From Enchytraeus crypticus (Eukaryota; Annelida; Clitellata; Enchytraeida; Enchytraeidae): a stretch of DNA of 64,000 nucleotides. The notes under the pieces were generated by a model. The model was given only the letters and a program-made list of their open reading frames with translations, was not told the origin of the DNA and did not search any database. The translations under genes and the position numbers were made by a program. The stretch covers positions 3,133,001 through 3,197,000 of the forward strand of contig CAJHZI010000478.1 in NCBI GenBank assembly GCA_905160935.1, in the 5' to 3' direction. Within the stretch, counting starts at the first letter, position 1. Each line of letters starts with the position of its first letter. Positions 1 to 10,155 of the stretch are shown here, in pieces.

Positions 1-59
1 AAATTGAAATAGATAAATGAAATGATATATATCGGCTTCAAGCAACGTTATTTTGTATT

Positions 60-170
60 GCGAAGCAGAAACATACCGAGATTAGGAATGTTATATGAAT
101 TAAAGATCCATTCATATGTGGACATGAAGTGGAAAACGGAAGTTAGTAAATGGAGGTATTGAAAGTAATT
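60..170 (+). mobile_element. LINE-GA 3'-end fragment
   Basis: A degraded piece of the last coding stretch of the RTE-like LINE called LINE-GA here. It keeps the block that in better copies reads LG-MLDDLK-HSYVDMKRKTED-EWRR (for example CATATGTGGACATGAAG near 113). It ends before the hairpin tail. Confidence 0.6.
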
Positions 171-202
171 GGCCTGCTAGATACTACTTGTTAATTTTAA
201 CT

Positions 203-525
203 TTCTCTCTCTCTCTGTCTCTCTCTCTCTCTCTTTATAGTTTTATGTCAAGCGGCAGATCCAAGGTTCATATTCAAACTCAGAGTCTGCTGTCACGAAC
301 CATAAAGGGATCCCATTGATTAACAAGTCAATCCCCAAAGAGACATTACACCTTATGTAGCATTCCTAATGTAGTATGAATCTTGAAAAATAACTTCTGA
401 GGTGGTCTTCCATCACATTCCACAGTTCCTGCTTCTCAGTCGCTTCTTACGAATCGTGCAGTTATGGTCCATTCCTCAGTGGATATTACCCAATACGGGA
501 ACACTTTTAGCTATACAGTATTTAT
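203..525 (-). mobile_element. SINE-GA2 copy with (CT)n tail
   Basis: Read on the minus strand, a roughly 300-bp element ends in (GA)n (plus-strand CT run at 203-234). Its body matches 46450-46680 and 51300-51560 block by block: GTTCATATTCAAACTCAGAGTCTG, then AACAAGTCAATCCC, CTTATGTAG, ACTTCTGAGG, and a far end with CTTACGA and TCCATTCCTCAGT. It sits in the intron immediately before the protease terminal exon. Small ORFs across it are chance. Confidence 0.6.
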
Positions 526-552
526 TTAGCGTATTGGTTTTAATTGATTTAA

Positions 553-771
<219 letters not shown>

Positions 772-1680
772 TATTCCTCCCTGAATCATCTCCGGATTAT
801 AAAAGTGACGTTAAATATTAGTCCGACAAAGAACTAGTTTAACTGCTTCAGGCGTATCATCATTCTAAACTATTTTCCTTGTAAAGAAAAATCAACCAAG
901 TAAATGAATATTTGATGGATTCGTTTCGAAAATTGTTTCCAGATTGAAATCGAGGAGAGAAAATTTAAATTTGTTTACCTATTTAGACCTACAAGTTATG
1001 AAGCAAATATTATGAGATGAAGTTCATAATTATATTGCTATATTTGATTTTGAGAAGTATGATAAATTTCATTTACTCATCTACGATTACTTTATTGCGA
1101 CAAAATAATGGCTATGGAAGACTCTTACAAGTACACGTAGTTCACTAATAGATATAAAAATCTCTGTACAGCTGGATCTCACATTTAAAGGAAGTTAGTC
1201 TTCACAACTTCAATGTCTTCGTCAATGTATTTGAATACAACTTGTAAGTGGTTATTGTAATGTACATCACCTGAAATACAGTAGTTTAAAGATATATTAC
1301 AGTAATGCTTTCGAGAAAAAAGTTATCAGATGTCATTCTATTTAGACACGGACTGACAGAAACTTGATGCGTTAATGGATAGAGCTAAGCTAACAATAAA
1401 AAAGATTTCGCTTGTTGTCGAACATATGATCTCAAATATGAACAAATATTTAGGTGATAGAGGAGATGAATGGTCAATAAACAAAGTTTAACGCCAGTTT
1501 CTTAGCACGATATTTCAGATTAATGGCTACTGTATACTCTAATACAAACCGATAATGAGAAAACGTATGGATTGGTACCCCAAAATGTAAGGGTTTGCAT
1601 TACAAAATGTATGGGTTTGTATAACTAGATTATTTAATATATACATTGTAAGTTATAGATTGATATGAAGCGAAAAACAG
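772..1680. other. Protease 3' flank, no gene seen
   Basis: AT-rich sequence downstream of the protease stop. It probably includes the 3' UTR, with a candidate polyadenylation signal AATAAA at 1395-1400. I see no coding exon, RNA gene or clear repeat here. Confidence 0.4.
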
Positions 1681-1682
1681 AT

Positions 1683-1762
1683 GATAGAGTTATGTGGAGT
1701 AGTTGTATGCCATGGACCTGCCAATAGGCAGAGCACTAACAAAAAGAGAGAAAGATAAAATA
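1683..1762 (+). mobile_element. LINE-GA 3'-tail fragment
   Basis: A short copy of the LINE-GA terminus: TATGCCATGGACCTGCC followed by the CTGCC-AATA-GGCAG hairpin, GAGCACTAAC and a degenerate GA-rich tail. Confidence 0.6.
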
Positions 1763-1965
1763 ATACTGGAGTTTTGGTTTCTTAGCCTATAGCACTGTGA
1801 TCACTGCAGATCCAAGCTGATGATATATTAGATTGTAAGTAAATTTGGCGATACAGTTTCAATTCCGAGTGATATACACAGTTACAACTATCTCATCGTA
1901 AACTTTTATTCGAAGTTTCGAACGAGTTAAATATATAAAACATTATAAGTCCATTGACTGCGGAC

Positions 1966-2040
1966 TTGCTCTGCTCCATCGGTTGGAGTGTTCGCCTCGG
2001 ATTCAAGAGGCCTGAGTTCAAATCCCAGGTCAGCAACCCA
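1966..2040 (+). repeat. tRNA-like sequence (SINE head or tRNA pseudogene)
   Basis: A 70-nt stretch folds partly as a tRNA. It has a D-arm (CTCC/GGAG around a GG-containing loop), an anticodon-like stem GCCTC/GAGGC with an 8-nt loop, a T-arm with GAGTTCAAATCC (B box) and an incomplete acceptor stem (TTGCT/AGCAA). The oversized anticodon loop and mismatches argue against a working tRNA. It is unlike the abundant SINE-T family. Confidence 0.45.
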
Positions 2041-2564
2041 CTCCACGTGAGCATAGGTTCAACGTATATAAATCAGGAAGTACTCAACAGAAATATTTAA
2101 TTTCACAAACCTGAATAATGTTGAGAGTAGAGAGCCTAAAAGTCAGCCGAATTTCACAGCTAATTTAAAGAATCTCGACCGTACCGACCGTACTCGATTC
2201 AACAGCAACACGTAACACAGTCAATAGTCCAGTGATGTCTTAACGATGGTTGAACGAATTGCGCTGAGAAGAAGATTATAGAGTGCGAAAACAAATTATG
2301 AACGGAAAAGTAAACAAGAGATGAATCTTAAAATATACTGTGATTATTGTGATTATAGTGCATGTAGACAAATTTGTGAATTTGTCAGAGAAGAAAGTCT
2401 TGTGCCAGATGTTATGTAGCTCTTATTAACTTCTATTGTACTGCAACCAAATTAGGTTTCCAAAGCAAGCCCATAACAACTGGCAGTTGTTTAATAAACC
2501 GTCAATAAAAACCGCTTATAAGTTCAAATTACTTTATCAACCAATTCCGGTAATTGAAGGCTAT

Positions 2565-2718
2565 TGTGATGTGAGCTAGTGTGATGTGAGCGAGTGTGAT
2601 ATGAACTAGTGTGATATGAACTAGTGTGATATGAACTAGTGTGATGTGAACTAGTGTGATATGAACTAGTGTGATGTGAGCTAATGTGATGTGAGCTAGA
2701 GTGATATGAGTTAGTGTG
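2565..2718. repeat. 15-bp minisatellite
   Basis: About ten tandem units close to TGTGATATGAACTAG, with variants at the ATATGAAC/ATGTGAGC positions. Two long minus-strand ORFs over it (His/Ser/Thr-rich) exist only because the unit is 15 bp, a multiple of three. Confidence 0.9.
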
Positions 2719-3300
2719 CAAATTGAATTATTTGTGGATAAAAGAATTCTTAATTGATTAAATCTAAGACATCCAAGCAGATCGCCAAGTCTAAAATTTT
2801 TATGCTTCAAAAACACTGCATTGATTGATTATCTAAAGCTTAAGTTGACATGCTACACAGACATTCTGGCCAACATTGCACGATTTGTTGCATTATTATT
2901 GAAAATTAAACTTGTATTTTAATTTAAATTACCTTGTAGGTGACAGCTCTATTTTAATTCAGTATAGAGCTGAATCCACTTCTTGGGAATTGCTTCAGTT
3001 GAATTCATGTATCCTATTAATAGTATTAGTTAGAGCTTGGTTTCCAAAGCAAGCCCATAACAAGATTCCAACAAACCTAAGCTTATGAAATGATTTTCCT
3101 AGTCTTTCTAATATAATTCAAAATATAATTATATAATTATTGCATAATTCAAATTGGAAAGTAAATTTACGTGGAATGCATTTTCAATTTGGTTGCTGTG
3201 TGTATTGTAGTTTAGTGTTTATTGAAAAAGCAAAACATTTTTTTAATGTTTTAAAATTTAATCAAACCTACAATTCACGGAAAACTCATGACATCCACTG
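2719..3300. other. No gene seen
   Basis: AT-rich sequence. A short phrase (GTTTCCAAAGCAAGCCCATA) occurs at about 2457 and again at about 3041, so part of this stretch may be a local duplication or old repeat. Nothing coding is visible. Confidence 0.4.
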
Positions 3301-3660
3301 ATGCCAATCTTCTCTCCTTTCCAAATATTCTCACGTCATTGGGTAGACGTTGATTTTCTTATGCAGCACCCACAATCTGGAACTCTTTACCTTCTTATAT
3401 TCGCTCTTCTTCTTCCCTTACAACTTTCTCTAGTAAGCTTAAGACTTACCTTTTCCCACCGTAAACTTAATAGATCTACCCTGACCATTTTTGAGTACCG
3501 GGCCGGCTTTCGTTTAGAACATTACTTCTCCTCAGCACATTTTTTCTGCAGATTGGTCTGGGTGAATTGATATGCAGTGATGTGTGCTGTGGGACGTCCC
3601 TCACATCATAACTGGATGAGGAAACGGAAGTTAAATCTTATTATAATTATTATTATTCGT
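3301..3660 (+). mobile_element. LINE-ATT 3' end (CR1-like ORF2 C-terminus plus 3' UTR)
   Basis: Bases 3340-3460 encode, with frame breaks, the terminal ORF2 motif common in CR1-group non-LTR elements: AAPTIWNSLPSYIRSSS, then LKTYLFP. The following 3' UTR (GGGTGAATTGATATGCAGTG, GGGACGTCCCTCACATC, GATGAGGAAACGGAAGTTAA) and the imperfect ATT tail match 8165-8310 and 25555-25690. The copy is truncated at its 5' end and not functional. The ATG ORF at 3301-3570 is in the wrong frame. Confidence 0.75.
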
Positions 3661-3705
3661 TTTGGAAGATTTTTGTAGCAATTTCTAGAGCCTAGGCGCT
3701 TTGTG
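3660..3705 (-). mobile_element. SINE-GAT fragment
   Basis: The phrase TTGTAGCAATTTCTAGAGCC and the following CTAGGCGCTT are the reverse complement of the SINE-GAT body seen at 5868-6090 and 32255-32420. Confidence 0.5.
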
Positions 3706-4504
3706 TATGCTTTATTACCATTTTTAAGAAAATCAATAAATGTAAACTATTAAAACTGTACTCCCCTTTAAGCAGCAGAATTCATCACATAGTCAACAAG
3801 ATACAATAAACAAGAGGATGAAACTTTAGTTGACTCTAAATTAGGCTAAGCCGCGAATTTTAATAGCAGTGAAAAATTTTCAGTATTGTTAAGTATTATG
3901 AATGTAATTATGTAAGTAAAGTTTAGCAGAAATGCTATCTCAATAACTAGTCAGCTCAGCGTCTCACAATTATGATGTTCCGTCTCAAAATTTCAATATG
4001 GAAGAGATTTTCTGCGAATAGCTTTAATCTCCTATTCTAAATTATTTTTTGTAAATCTTTCTTTAAAAACTACGGATATGTTGCATCTTCTTAATCAATT
4101 GCGTATTAATAACAGGAACTTAATATTAACCTAAGGCATTATACTAATTTTGACATATTTTAACAACTGTTATGACTTTTATAACCATTATACCAATATT
4201 AACTTAAGTCACTCAGGACTAATTGGATCCAATCATTCTAATTCTGACCCTGAAAAAAATCATTTGATTTAACGTATTACAGCCATAATCCAGTCCCCAA
4301 AAATTACAATCACTCGAAACAGATTCTGCCAGAATGTTAAGTTTAATACTTAAACCACAAAGTAGAGAATACTTGAAAAAAGCAGTTACAGCTAATCTGA
4401 AATAAATAAGCTGTTAGATGTCTCGCTATATTTTATATGTCATATTTCGCGAAAAGACAAATAGGTCTACAACTCCAGTAAGTTTACAATTCCACTCAGA
4501 TCTG
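3706..4504 (-). other. 3' UTR and flank of the GPCR gene
   Basis: AT-rich sequence after the GPCR stop codon. A variant polyadenylation signal ATTAAA lies on the minus strand at 4347-4342, about 160 nt after the stop, and AATAAA near 3716-3711. No repeat family or other gene was recognised. Confidence 0.4.
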
Positions 4505-5485
4505 CTATACCTCAGATTCTGGAACATGTCCTTCGTTGGAGGAAATGGAATTGATCGTTGTGGTTGACACCACAGTATCTAACTTACTCAAAGGTAGACC
4601 TGACGGTCTCACTTTATTATTAATCGATCCTGATTTGGTGAACTTTTCCTGCAGCTGGACGTGATGATTTTGCCCATCTTTGTTTGCAACCATCTTAAGG
4701 ACTGGCTGCGCCATCATTACCTGATCACGAGGTTGATGCGGCAGAGCGGACTGTCGCCTCTGACCGTACAGCTGTTGATGTGATGGAGGTTCAGCGGAAC
4801 TCGATGACACTTCCGAATTCGGAGACAAACATTCAGCGAATTCGTTGCAGTACCTAGCAGCCCGTCGATTGGCACAGTGTAATATATCAGCCACAAGAAT
4901 CTGGCGGAATCGTCTGGCAAACAGAACGTAAACTACGAAATTGACGCAAGAATTGAAGACCACCAAATAGTCTGCGGATCGTTCTAGATTGTTATACGGT
5001 TGACCACAGGCAAGGCCCTCAGCGTTTGCTAGAGCAAGTACAAGGCGTTGTACAACGGTTGGTGTCTGGCAGACGATGAAGACGACGATGACGATGACGA
5101 GGATTAGAGTTACCTTATTATCTCTCAGTTCCTGCTGCCGGCTCTTCTTGGGTCCACGCAGTGGATTGCGCTTCCTGCCTCTGAGAGTCTGAACGAGACG
5201 GATACTGACAAAGACAAGGACAACCAGAGGAAGTATGTACATGAAGAGATAGAAGCAAACGTTCTTGTAGACTATCTTGAACCAGAAGCTCAGTGCCACC
5301 TGTGTCAACTCAACCCGCTTGTGGACGGACGAAGCTGGAAAGCAGTCGCCTTCGTCTAAGCTTTCCGGTACGGCAATGAGTGTTTCGTCCGGATAGGCTT
5401 GTACCATGTATTCCTTCACCTCATACTCCAGCAGTCTGGGCAGGTTGAAGAGGAATGCGAAAAATGGCACAATGGCGACGTGAAT
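4505..5485 (-). CDS. FMRFamide-receptor-like class A GPCR, coding exon 2 (TM4 to C-terminus)
   Basis: This exon encodes residues 173-498 of a plasma-membrane neuropeptide-type receptor. It starts after the acceptor ATCGCAG at 5486 with IHVAIVPFFAFLFNLPRLLE (TM4). It continues with an extracellular loop containing Cys220, TM5 (about 240-269), a basic intracellular loop (RGRKRNPLRGPKKSRQQ), TM6 (about 294-322) with CQTP in place of CWxP, and TM7 (about 342-361) with NFVVY in place of NPxxY. The Ser/Gln-rich tail ends at TAG 4507-4505. Short TM4 followed by FNLPR-EYEV and the VNFxxY ending are typical of insect and mollusc FMRFamide-receptor-like proteins. The phase-0 junction joins exon 1 exactly after RRAK. 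A longer ORF running to 5614 continues into the intron and is transposon-derived. Ligand unknown; G-protein coupling is inferred. Confidence 0.88.
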   Translation of the reverse strand: MHVAIVPFFAFLFNLPRLLEYEVKEYMVQAYPDETLIAVPESLDEGDCFPASSVHKRVELTQVALSFWFKIVYKNVCFYLFMYILPLVVLVFVSIRLVQTLRGRKRNPLRGPKKSRQQELRDNKVTLILVIVIVVFIVCQTPTVVQRLVLALANAEGLACGQPYNNLERSADYLVVFNSCVNFVVYVLFARRFRQILVADILHCANRRAARYCNEFAECLSPNSEVSSSSAEPPSHQQLYGQRRQSALPHQPRDQVMMAQPVLKMVANKDGQNHHVQLQEKFTKSGSINNKVRPSGLPLSKLDTVVSTTTINSISSNEGHVPESEV

Positions 5486-5511
5486 CTGCGATATTTTAAA
5501 ATATACAATGT

Positions 5512-5725
5512 AAGAATCATCATTATCGTCATCATCTTCCCTTAAATCCCAGTTTAACCAGGATCGGGATACGAATAGACTTTCTCCAGTCCTCCCTGTC
5601 TCACACCATATCATCAGTCAATCCCCTGTTTTTCATGTCCTTTTTAATTACTGCATCCCACGTCAATTGTGTTCTATCTCGCTCTAGCTTAACATCAAGC
5701 TCTTCCACACAGTGTAAGAATAATA
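5512..5725 (-). mobile_element. LINE-GAT ORF2 C-terminal fragment with (GAT)n tail
   Basis: Minus-strand translation gives a typical non-LTR ORF2 ending: LTWDAVIKKDMKNRGLTDDM, then DREDWRKSIRIP and LVKLGFKGR with one stop, followed by a GAT-rich tail. It inserted in the same orientation as the GPCR, and its tail ends about 30 nt before the GPCR exon-2 acceptor. The 5' part of ORF2 is missing. Confidence 0.75.
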
Positions 5726-5867
5726 TTAATATAATGAGATTATTAATAATTTATTTTAAATTATTACTAATTGTCGTAACTCCCCGTGTTGTATTCGGGT
5801 TGTTTGAAGAATAGATCGAGTGATGACTGCACGTCATCATCTAAAAGATGACGAAGAAGGCGTCTAA

Positions 5868-6090
5868 AGCACTAGGATCAAAATCAACGTTAGAAAAGGC
5901 ATTGGTTTAGTGAATGCGTAAGCTCCAGAAATTGCTACAAAATTTTGAAAAAGGAATGGAAGAGATTATAGGGGATTGGCTGATGATATGGTATGGAGGA
6001 GAGAGGAATGGATGAGGTCTATTCGTTTCCCGACCCTAATTAAACAGGGATTAAAGGGAAGATGATAATGATGATTAGTAATTGCCGGTT
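5868..6090 (+). mobile_element. SINE-GAT copy
   Basis: A roughly 220-bp element: AAAGCACTAGGATCAAA, CTCCAGAAATTGCTACAA, GGGGATTGGCTGATGATATG, GGTCTATTCGTTTCCCGACC and a GATGATAATGATGA tail. The 5' half is also found at 32255-32380 and 6990-7110. The 3' half equals the LINE-GAT terminus at 5512-5640. Confidence 0.7.
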
Positions 6091-6091
6091 G

Positions 6092-6225
6092 GAGCCAGTA
6101 GCAATGACTATAGGATATCCGACCGAAGATCAGCATGTGGGTTCAAATCCAGGGTTTTCTGTAACCGATATCCCTTTCGAGAGTTGAAACTGACGTTAAC
6201 ATTGGTTTTTTAACTGATGAAATTT
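6092..6225 (+). mobile_element. SINE-T, diverged copy
   Basis: Begins TTGGAGCCAGTAGCAATG, with a B-box-like GGGTTCAAATCC, then CCGATATCCCTTTCGAGAG and GAAACTGACGTTAACATTGG. It follows the SINE-GAT tail directly. Confidence 0.65.
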
Positions 6226-6557
6226 CGTAAGAGAAAAGTAACTTTATAGCAGGACTGATGTGAATAACATCATACGCTGAGAGGTTGTTTCGCTATTGGT
6301 AATATTTAGGCAGTTTTTTTCAGTATGCCTCAATGTTCTAACAGATATAGAGTTAAATAATGCAATAAAAGTAATTTAAGAATTTATATGATAGTAATTG
6401 TGCTAAGAAAAGAACATTAGAAATTAAATTTGCAAAGGAGATGATTCTGGTAACAGAGAATTATAGCAAAGAGTCTAAAATCATTCAATTCATATATCAC
6501 AACGATATTGGAGCGAAATCATTCTGTGGATGCCAGTATATTTTCAATAAAAGACTT

Positions 6558-6695
6558 TAAGCAAAGCTGTTCAGGTTAGAACGTTGGCAGGGTGATTACG
6601 ATGGCAAATCGAGTGCTGGCAAAATTTTAAAAGTCCCATAATCTTGAAAGGTTATTCTTAATCCACGCTGACTGCAATGCACTGCATTGTACCTT
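6558..6695 (+). mobile_element. 5S rRNA-derived SINE, copy 1 (diverged)
   Basis: AAGCTGTTCAGGTTAGAACG, then GGGTGATTACGATGGCAAATCGAGTGCT, resembles the 3' half of 5S rRNA (AAGCTAAGCAG, GGTTAGTACTTGGATGGG, GACC-CC-GGGAA, GGGTGCTG). The unrelated body AAAGGTTATTCTTAATCC-CGCTG matches the second copy at 19799-19950, which makes this a SINE family rather than a lone pseudogene. Confidence 0.6.
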
Positions 6696-6845
6696 TTTTT
6701 ATCTAAGAAGCGACTGCAAAGTAGGAAATAACTAATAACTACAAAAATAGCAACTGCACAAGAATGCAGTTACACGTGCTTCTGTCTGGTGTGAAACCAA
6801 AAGGAAATGTTACAAGAAATATTACGGCCGTAATTTTTCCAACAT

Positions 6846-6903
6846 TTGAAACTAGGTAGATATCATCACCATCTCCATCTCCATCACCATCACCATCATC
6901 ATC

Positions 6904-6934
<31 letters not shown>

Positions 6935-7112
6935 TTATCTTCTTCTTCTTCCCTTTAATCTCAGTTTAACTAGGCTCGGGATACGAATAGACCTTCTCCG
7001 CTCCTCTCTGTCCCATACCATACCGTAATTCAATCCCCTATTTTTAAATTCGTTTTTGAAAAATCTTGTAGCAATTTCTTAAAAATTCCTAAGTTAAGTC
7101 TATTTCTTAGAA
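6846..7112 (-). mobile_element. SINE-GAT copy with long (ATC)n tail
   Basis: The plus strand shows (ATC/ACC)n at about 6862-6940, a (CTT)n patch, then the reverse complement of the SINE-GAT 3' half (GGATACGAATAGACCTTCTC) and body (TTGTAGCAATTTCTT). The His-rich ORF at 6846-7028 is the translated microsatellite. Confidence 0.7.
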
Positions 7113-7389
7113 TCATGGTAGTTATAAGGAAACAAATTACATAGCAAAGGTACTGTTTGAATAATCAGCTAAATTTCACTAACTGATATACCGTAGAGTG
7201 GTGATCAATAGATGTTATGTGTGTTAAGTAATATGAACCAAACCTAGCTAAATTTCTAAGTTATTTATTAAAGGGAAATAGTTAGTTTAAAGCTATACTA
7301 CAAGAAAAACGGAAAGGAAAAAAGAACTAGTTAAAAAGAAGGAGTTAGTAAACGTTTAATAACATAACCGTAGAAAACGAAAGATAAAT

Positions 7390-7450
7390 AAAAACGGATG
7401 AGTCATATGCCATGGACCTGACACTTGTTAGAACACTGAAAGCTAGTTCT
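7390..7450 (+). mobile_element. LINE-GA 3'-tail fragment
   Basis: CATATGCCATGGACCTG with a decayed hairpin and GAACACTGAAAG. This is a very short remnant of the LINE-GA terminus. Confidence 0.45.
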
Positions 7451-8154
7451 AAAAATATCAGACTTAACAAAGTCTAATGACCGCAATGTCGGCGACTTCA
7501 AAAGATAAAGGTTTTATATCGATTAGTAGAGGAAATTGACTGTTTATCTTCGCACTCTTGAATACAGAATAAACATTCATTGGACTCTATAGTGGACTCT
7601 TTTCCAGGTTGATTGCCGGAATTAATTGCTCAACAATCGTCTTACAAATTTTAACTAATAGCGAAAAAATTTTCATGAATTTAATGGCGAAGGTAAATTT
7701 GTCGTAGTGCAGTCATGACTGAAGATTATCTCAAACGCTGATTAGTAAATAAAATTGAATAAAATTTTGCTTTATAATTATTTAAAAGTAAAAGTAATAT
7801 TAGTCCACAATTGTTTAACGATATTTAGAGGATTTAATGACACAATTGAAGTGTATCTATTTCTTTTCTATCAGGATTTGTAGAAGTTGTTAGTATAGTA
7901 TTGTATGAAATTTTCTTTAACTTTTTCTTTGCATTTTAATGGCCGGGTCAAAACACCTCAATCTATCTATAATATCTTGCTACATCGTATGATAAATCGT
8001 AACGCAAACACTTCAATTATCTCAATCTGTGCCATTATTGTTATTATGTTTACAGTTGTCTAACATCAAATCCTGGACCCTGATCAGATATCTGGTCTCA
8101 AATCTAATCAAAACTATTCTAAACTATTCAAAACTATTCTAAACTCTATTTTAA

Positions 8155-8266
8155 ACTTCTCTTCAGCACGTGTTTTCAGATCGTTTGGGGTGAATCGATT
8201 TGTAATGACATGTGATGGGAGGACGTCCCTGACATCATCCTTGTATGAGGAAACGGACGTTAAACC

Positions 8267-8305
<39 letters not shown>

Positions 8306-8315
8306 TAAAAAAACA
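8155..8315 (+). mobile_element. LINE-ATT 3' UTR with (TTA)n tail
   Basis: Begins near CTTCTCTTCAGCACG, then TTTGGGGTGAATCGATTTG, ATGGGAGGACGTCCCTGAC, TATGAGGAAACGGACGTTAA and ACC(TTA)n up to about 8304. It is the cleanest example of this 3' end in the window. ORFs on both strands here are Asn/Leu runs from the microsatellite. Confidence 0.75.
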
Positions 8316-8743
8316 ACGCAAAAGATTCTAAAGAATTTATTTTTATCTCTGAGCTTAACTTTCAAAAAATTGTTCTTTTTAAATTTTGCATTAAAATAAA
8401 TTACATTGGACAAAATTGATGACATACGTTCCACAATATTTTAATGCGTAATACTTAATGAATGTCACATCAGTACTAATATTCTTTGACGTGCGGAAGA
8501 TTGATGCGTCAGTAATTTATTAGAACATTACGACTCCACTACATTTGATCAGTAATTATATTCCGGGTTTTAAATATTATTTAAAACAATATTTCGAAAC
8601 ACCAGAAGTTACAACTAAAGAAGCTTTGTCAATGAGAAATATTGATTTTCAGCCCTTAGCGAATTTTCTGTAAAAGTGAACAATACTAATCATGATTAAC
8701 ATAGATTCACTAAGCATTTAAAATGTCCTGTAGAATATTGTTG

Positions 8744-8935
8744 TTATAATGGACCACATATAGGAGCCTGTGAGGGAATTTGATCATTTACACAACAATT
8801 AGAGTGCTGCGGTCGTCCAAGACAACATCTAGCGCTGTTGAGACAAATCCAAGCCGGTGAGCAAAATGAAGGCCCAAAGCGTAAAACATAAATTTGAAAC
8901 ATTAGTAAAATAGCAGAACAATTTTGATAGTTCAT
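8744..8935 (-). CDS. Possible small secreted cysteine-rich peptide
   Basis: I do not recognise this 63-residue ORF. It opens with a hydrophobic segment (SAILLMFQIYVLRFG, about 7-21) that could be a signal peptide. The rest has a compact cysteine pattern C-x5-C-x5-CC-x8-CC-x11-C and ends CGPL before TAA. The pattern is reminiscent of disulfide-knotted extracellular modules but fits no family I can name. It lies on the same strand inside the GPCR intron. The bases just upstream of the ATG read CTTACAG|GAGATG, a good acceptor, so it may be an exon of a nested gene or an alternative exon. An ORF of this length can arise by chance in this AT-rich DNA; the cysteine spacing is the only reason to keep it. 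Confidence 0.3.
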   Translation of the reverse strand: MNYQNCSAILLMFQIYVLRFGPSFCSPAWICLNSARCCLGRPQHSNCCVNDQIPSQAPICGPL

Positions 8936-9754
8936 CTCCTGTAAGATGCCTCAGATAATGCAATATGAGAAATCATTCCCGATGAGTTGTGTATCTCTTA
9001 TATTTTAGCCTATTATTTATTTTTTTAAAATTTTAGTCTTTATCAGGTTGACACAAATTAAACACCTTTATGGCCTATTTTGAAATGGGCCATCTAATTT
9101 TGCCGATAAATGTCAATTTATAACTTGAATATTTCTGTATCTACCAAGCCACCAACAGAGAAGCTCAGTAAATAATTACGTTACTCATTGTTAGATCACC
9201 TACATGTATAGCCTACCACCCTCAAATTATAAAATAACCTATCTCTCATTAATACATACAATAATTATTTTAATGAGCGTTCATGTTATTTAAATTCTCG
9301 TTTGAAGCTTCTATTAAGATATATTGAATGCAAGAATGCAAAAATTCATAAAATCCAAGCAAATATTGAGCAAATCACAATTTTCTTATGTACGTGGTCA
9401 ACCTAACTCTACTTTTGTTCTGATTTTTCTTTACCTACAGCAGTGATGCACTGCATTCTTAGATATTTCGGATTTCTCAAAGTCATACAATTTTAATTAC
9501 GCCGATGTTCAAGTTTCACGCAATTCTTGCATTTTTCTCTATTAACAATTCTGCAGTTTTCTCACTGCACTACTTATTAGGATTCGACTCTACAGCCCCG
9601 TTACATTGAGATTTAATGTAATGAACATAACAGAGACAAGTCCAGTTGTTCGTAAGGACGTCAGTGCAAAGAACCAAACGGTCTCGATATGTAAAATCTA
9701 GCGAACTCTTTCTCGTGAAAGAATCACAATTATAGCTAAGGAAAATTACGATGT

Positions 9755-9925
9755 TTAGTATAGAAACATTGTTTTTTGGTAAATTTGACTGTTTCAACGA
9801 AAACGTCATGTTGTAATTACAATGTCCGAGTATAGAAACAATGTCAGTATTGAAACATTGCTTTTTAGTAACTTTTACTGTTTTAACGAAAGACTTCATG
9901 TTGTAATTACAATGCCCTGTGTGTA
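9755..9925. repeat. Tandem duplication of about 90 bp
   Basis: Two diverged copies, each containing GAAACATTG, TTTGGTAA/TTTAGTAA, ACTGTTT-AACGAAA, CATGTTGTAATTACAATG. The first runs to about 9830 and the second from about 9853. The 109-residue minus-strand ORF across it shows the same internal duplication and is probably not a gene. Confidence 0.7.
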
Positions 9926-10075
9926 CGATAAGTTATCTGAAAGCTTTAAAATTATCCAAAAGATACTGAAGATTATTAAATAGGCGTAATTTTAGAGAAT
10001 GACCCATTGACTGATAATAAAACCACATGATATTTTTTATGAATCTTTGGCCCTTTGGTGGATGATTTGGGAAAT

Positions 10076-10078
<3 letters not shown>

Positions 10079-10147
<69 letters not shown>

Positions 10148-10155
10148 ATATATAT
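10079..10155. repeat. (TA)n microsatellite
   Basis: An uninterrupted TA run, then CATG and a second short TA run. Confidence 0.95.

Noticed and set aside
1966..2040. Functional tRNA gene
   Set aside because: Anticodon loop of 8 nt, acceptor stem mismatches and no clear terminator; more likely a SINE head or pseudogene.
4717..4920. 67-residue minus-strand ORF
   Set aside because: It is an out-of-frame shadow of the GPCR C-terminal exon.
9570..9899. 109-residue minus-strand ORF as a gene
   Set aside because: It spans a tandem duplication, has no domain, and its internal repeat follows the DNA repeat rather than a protein module.
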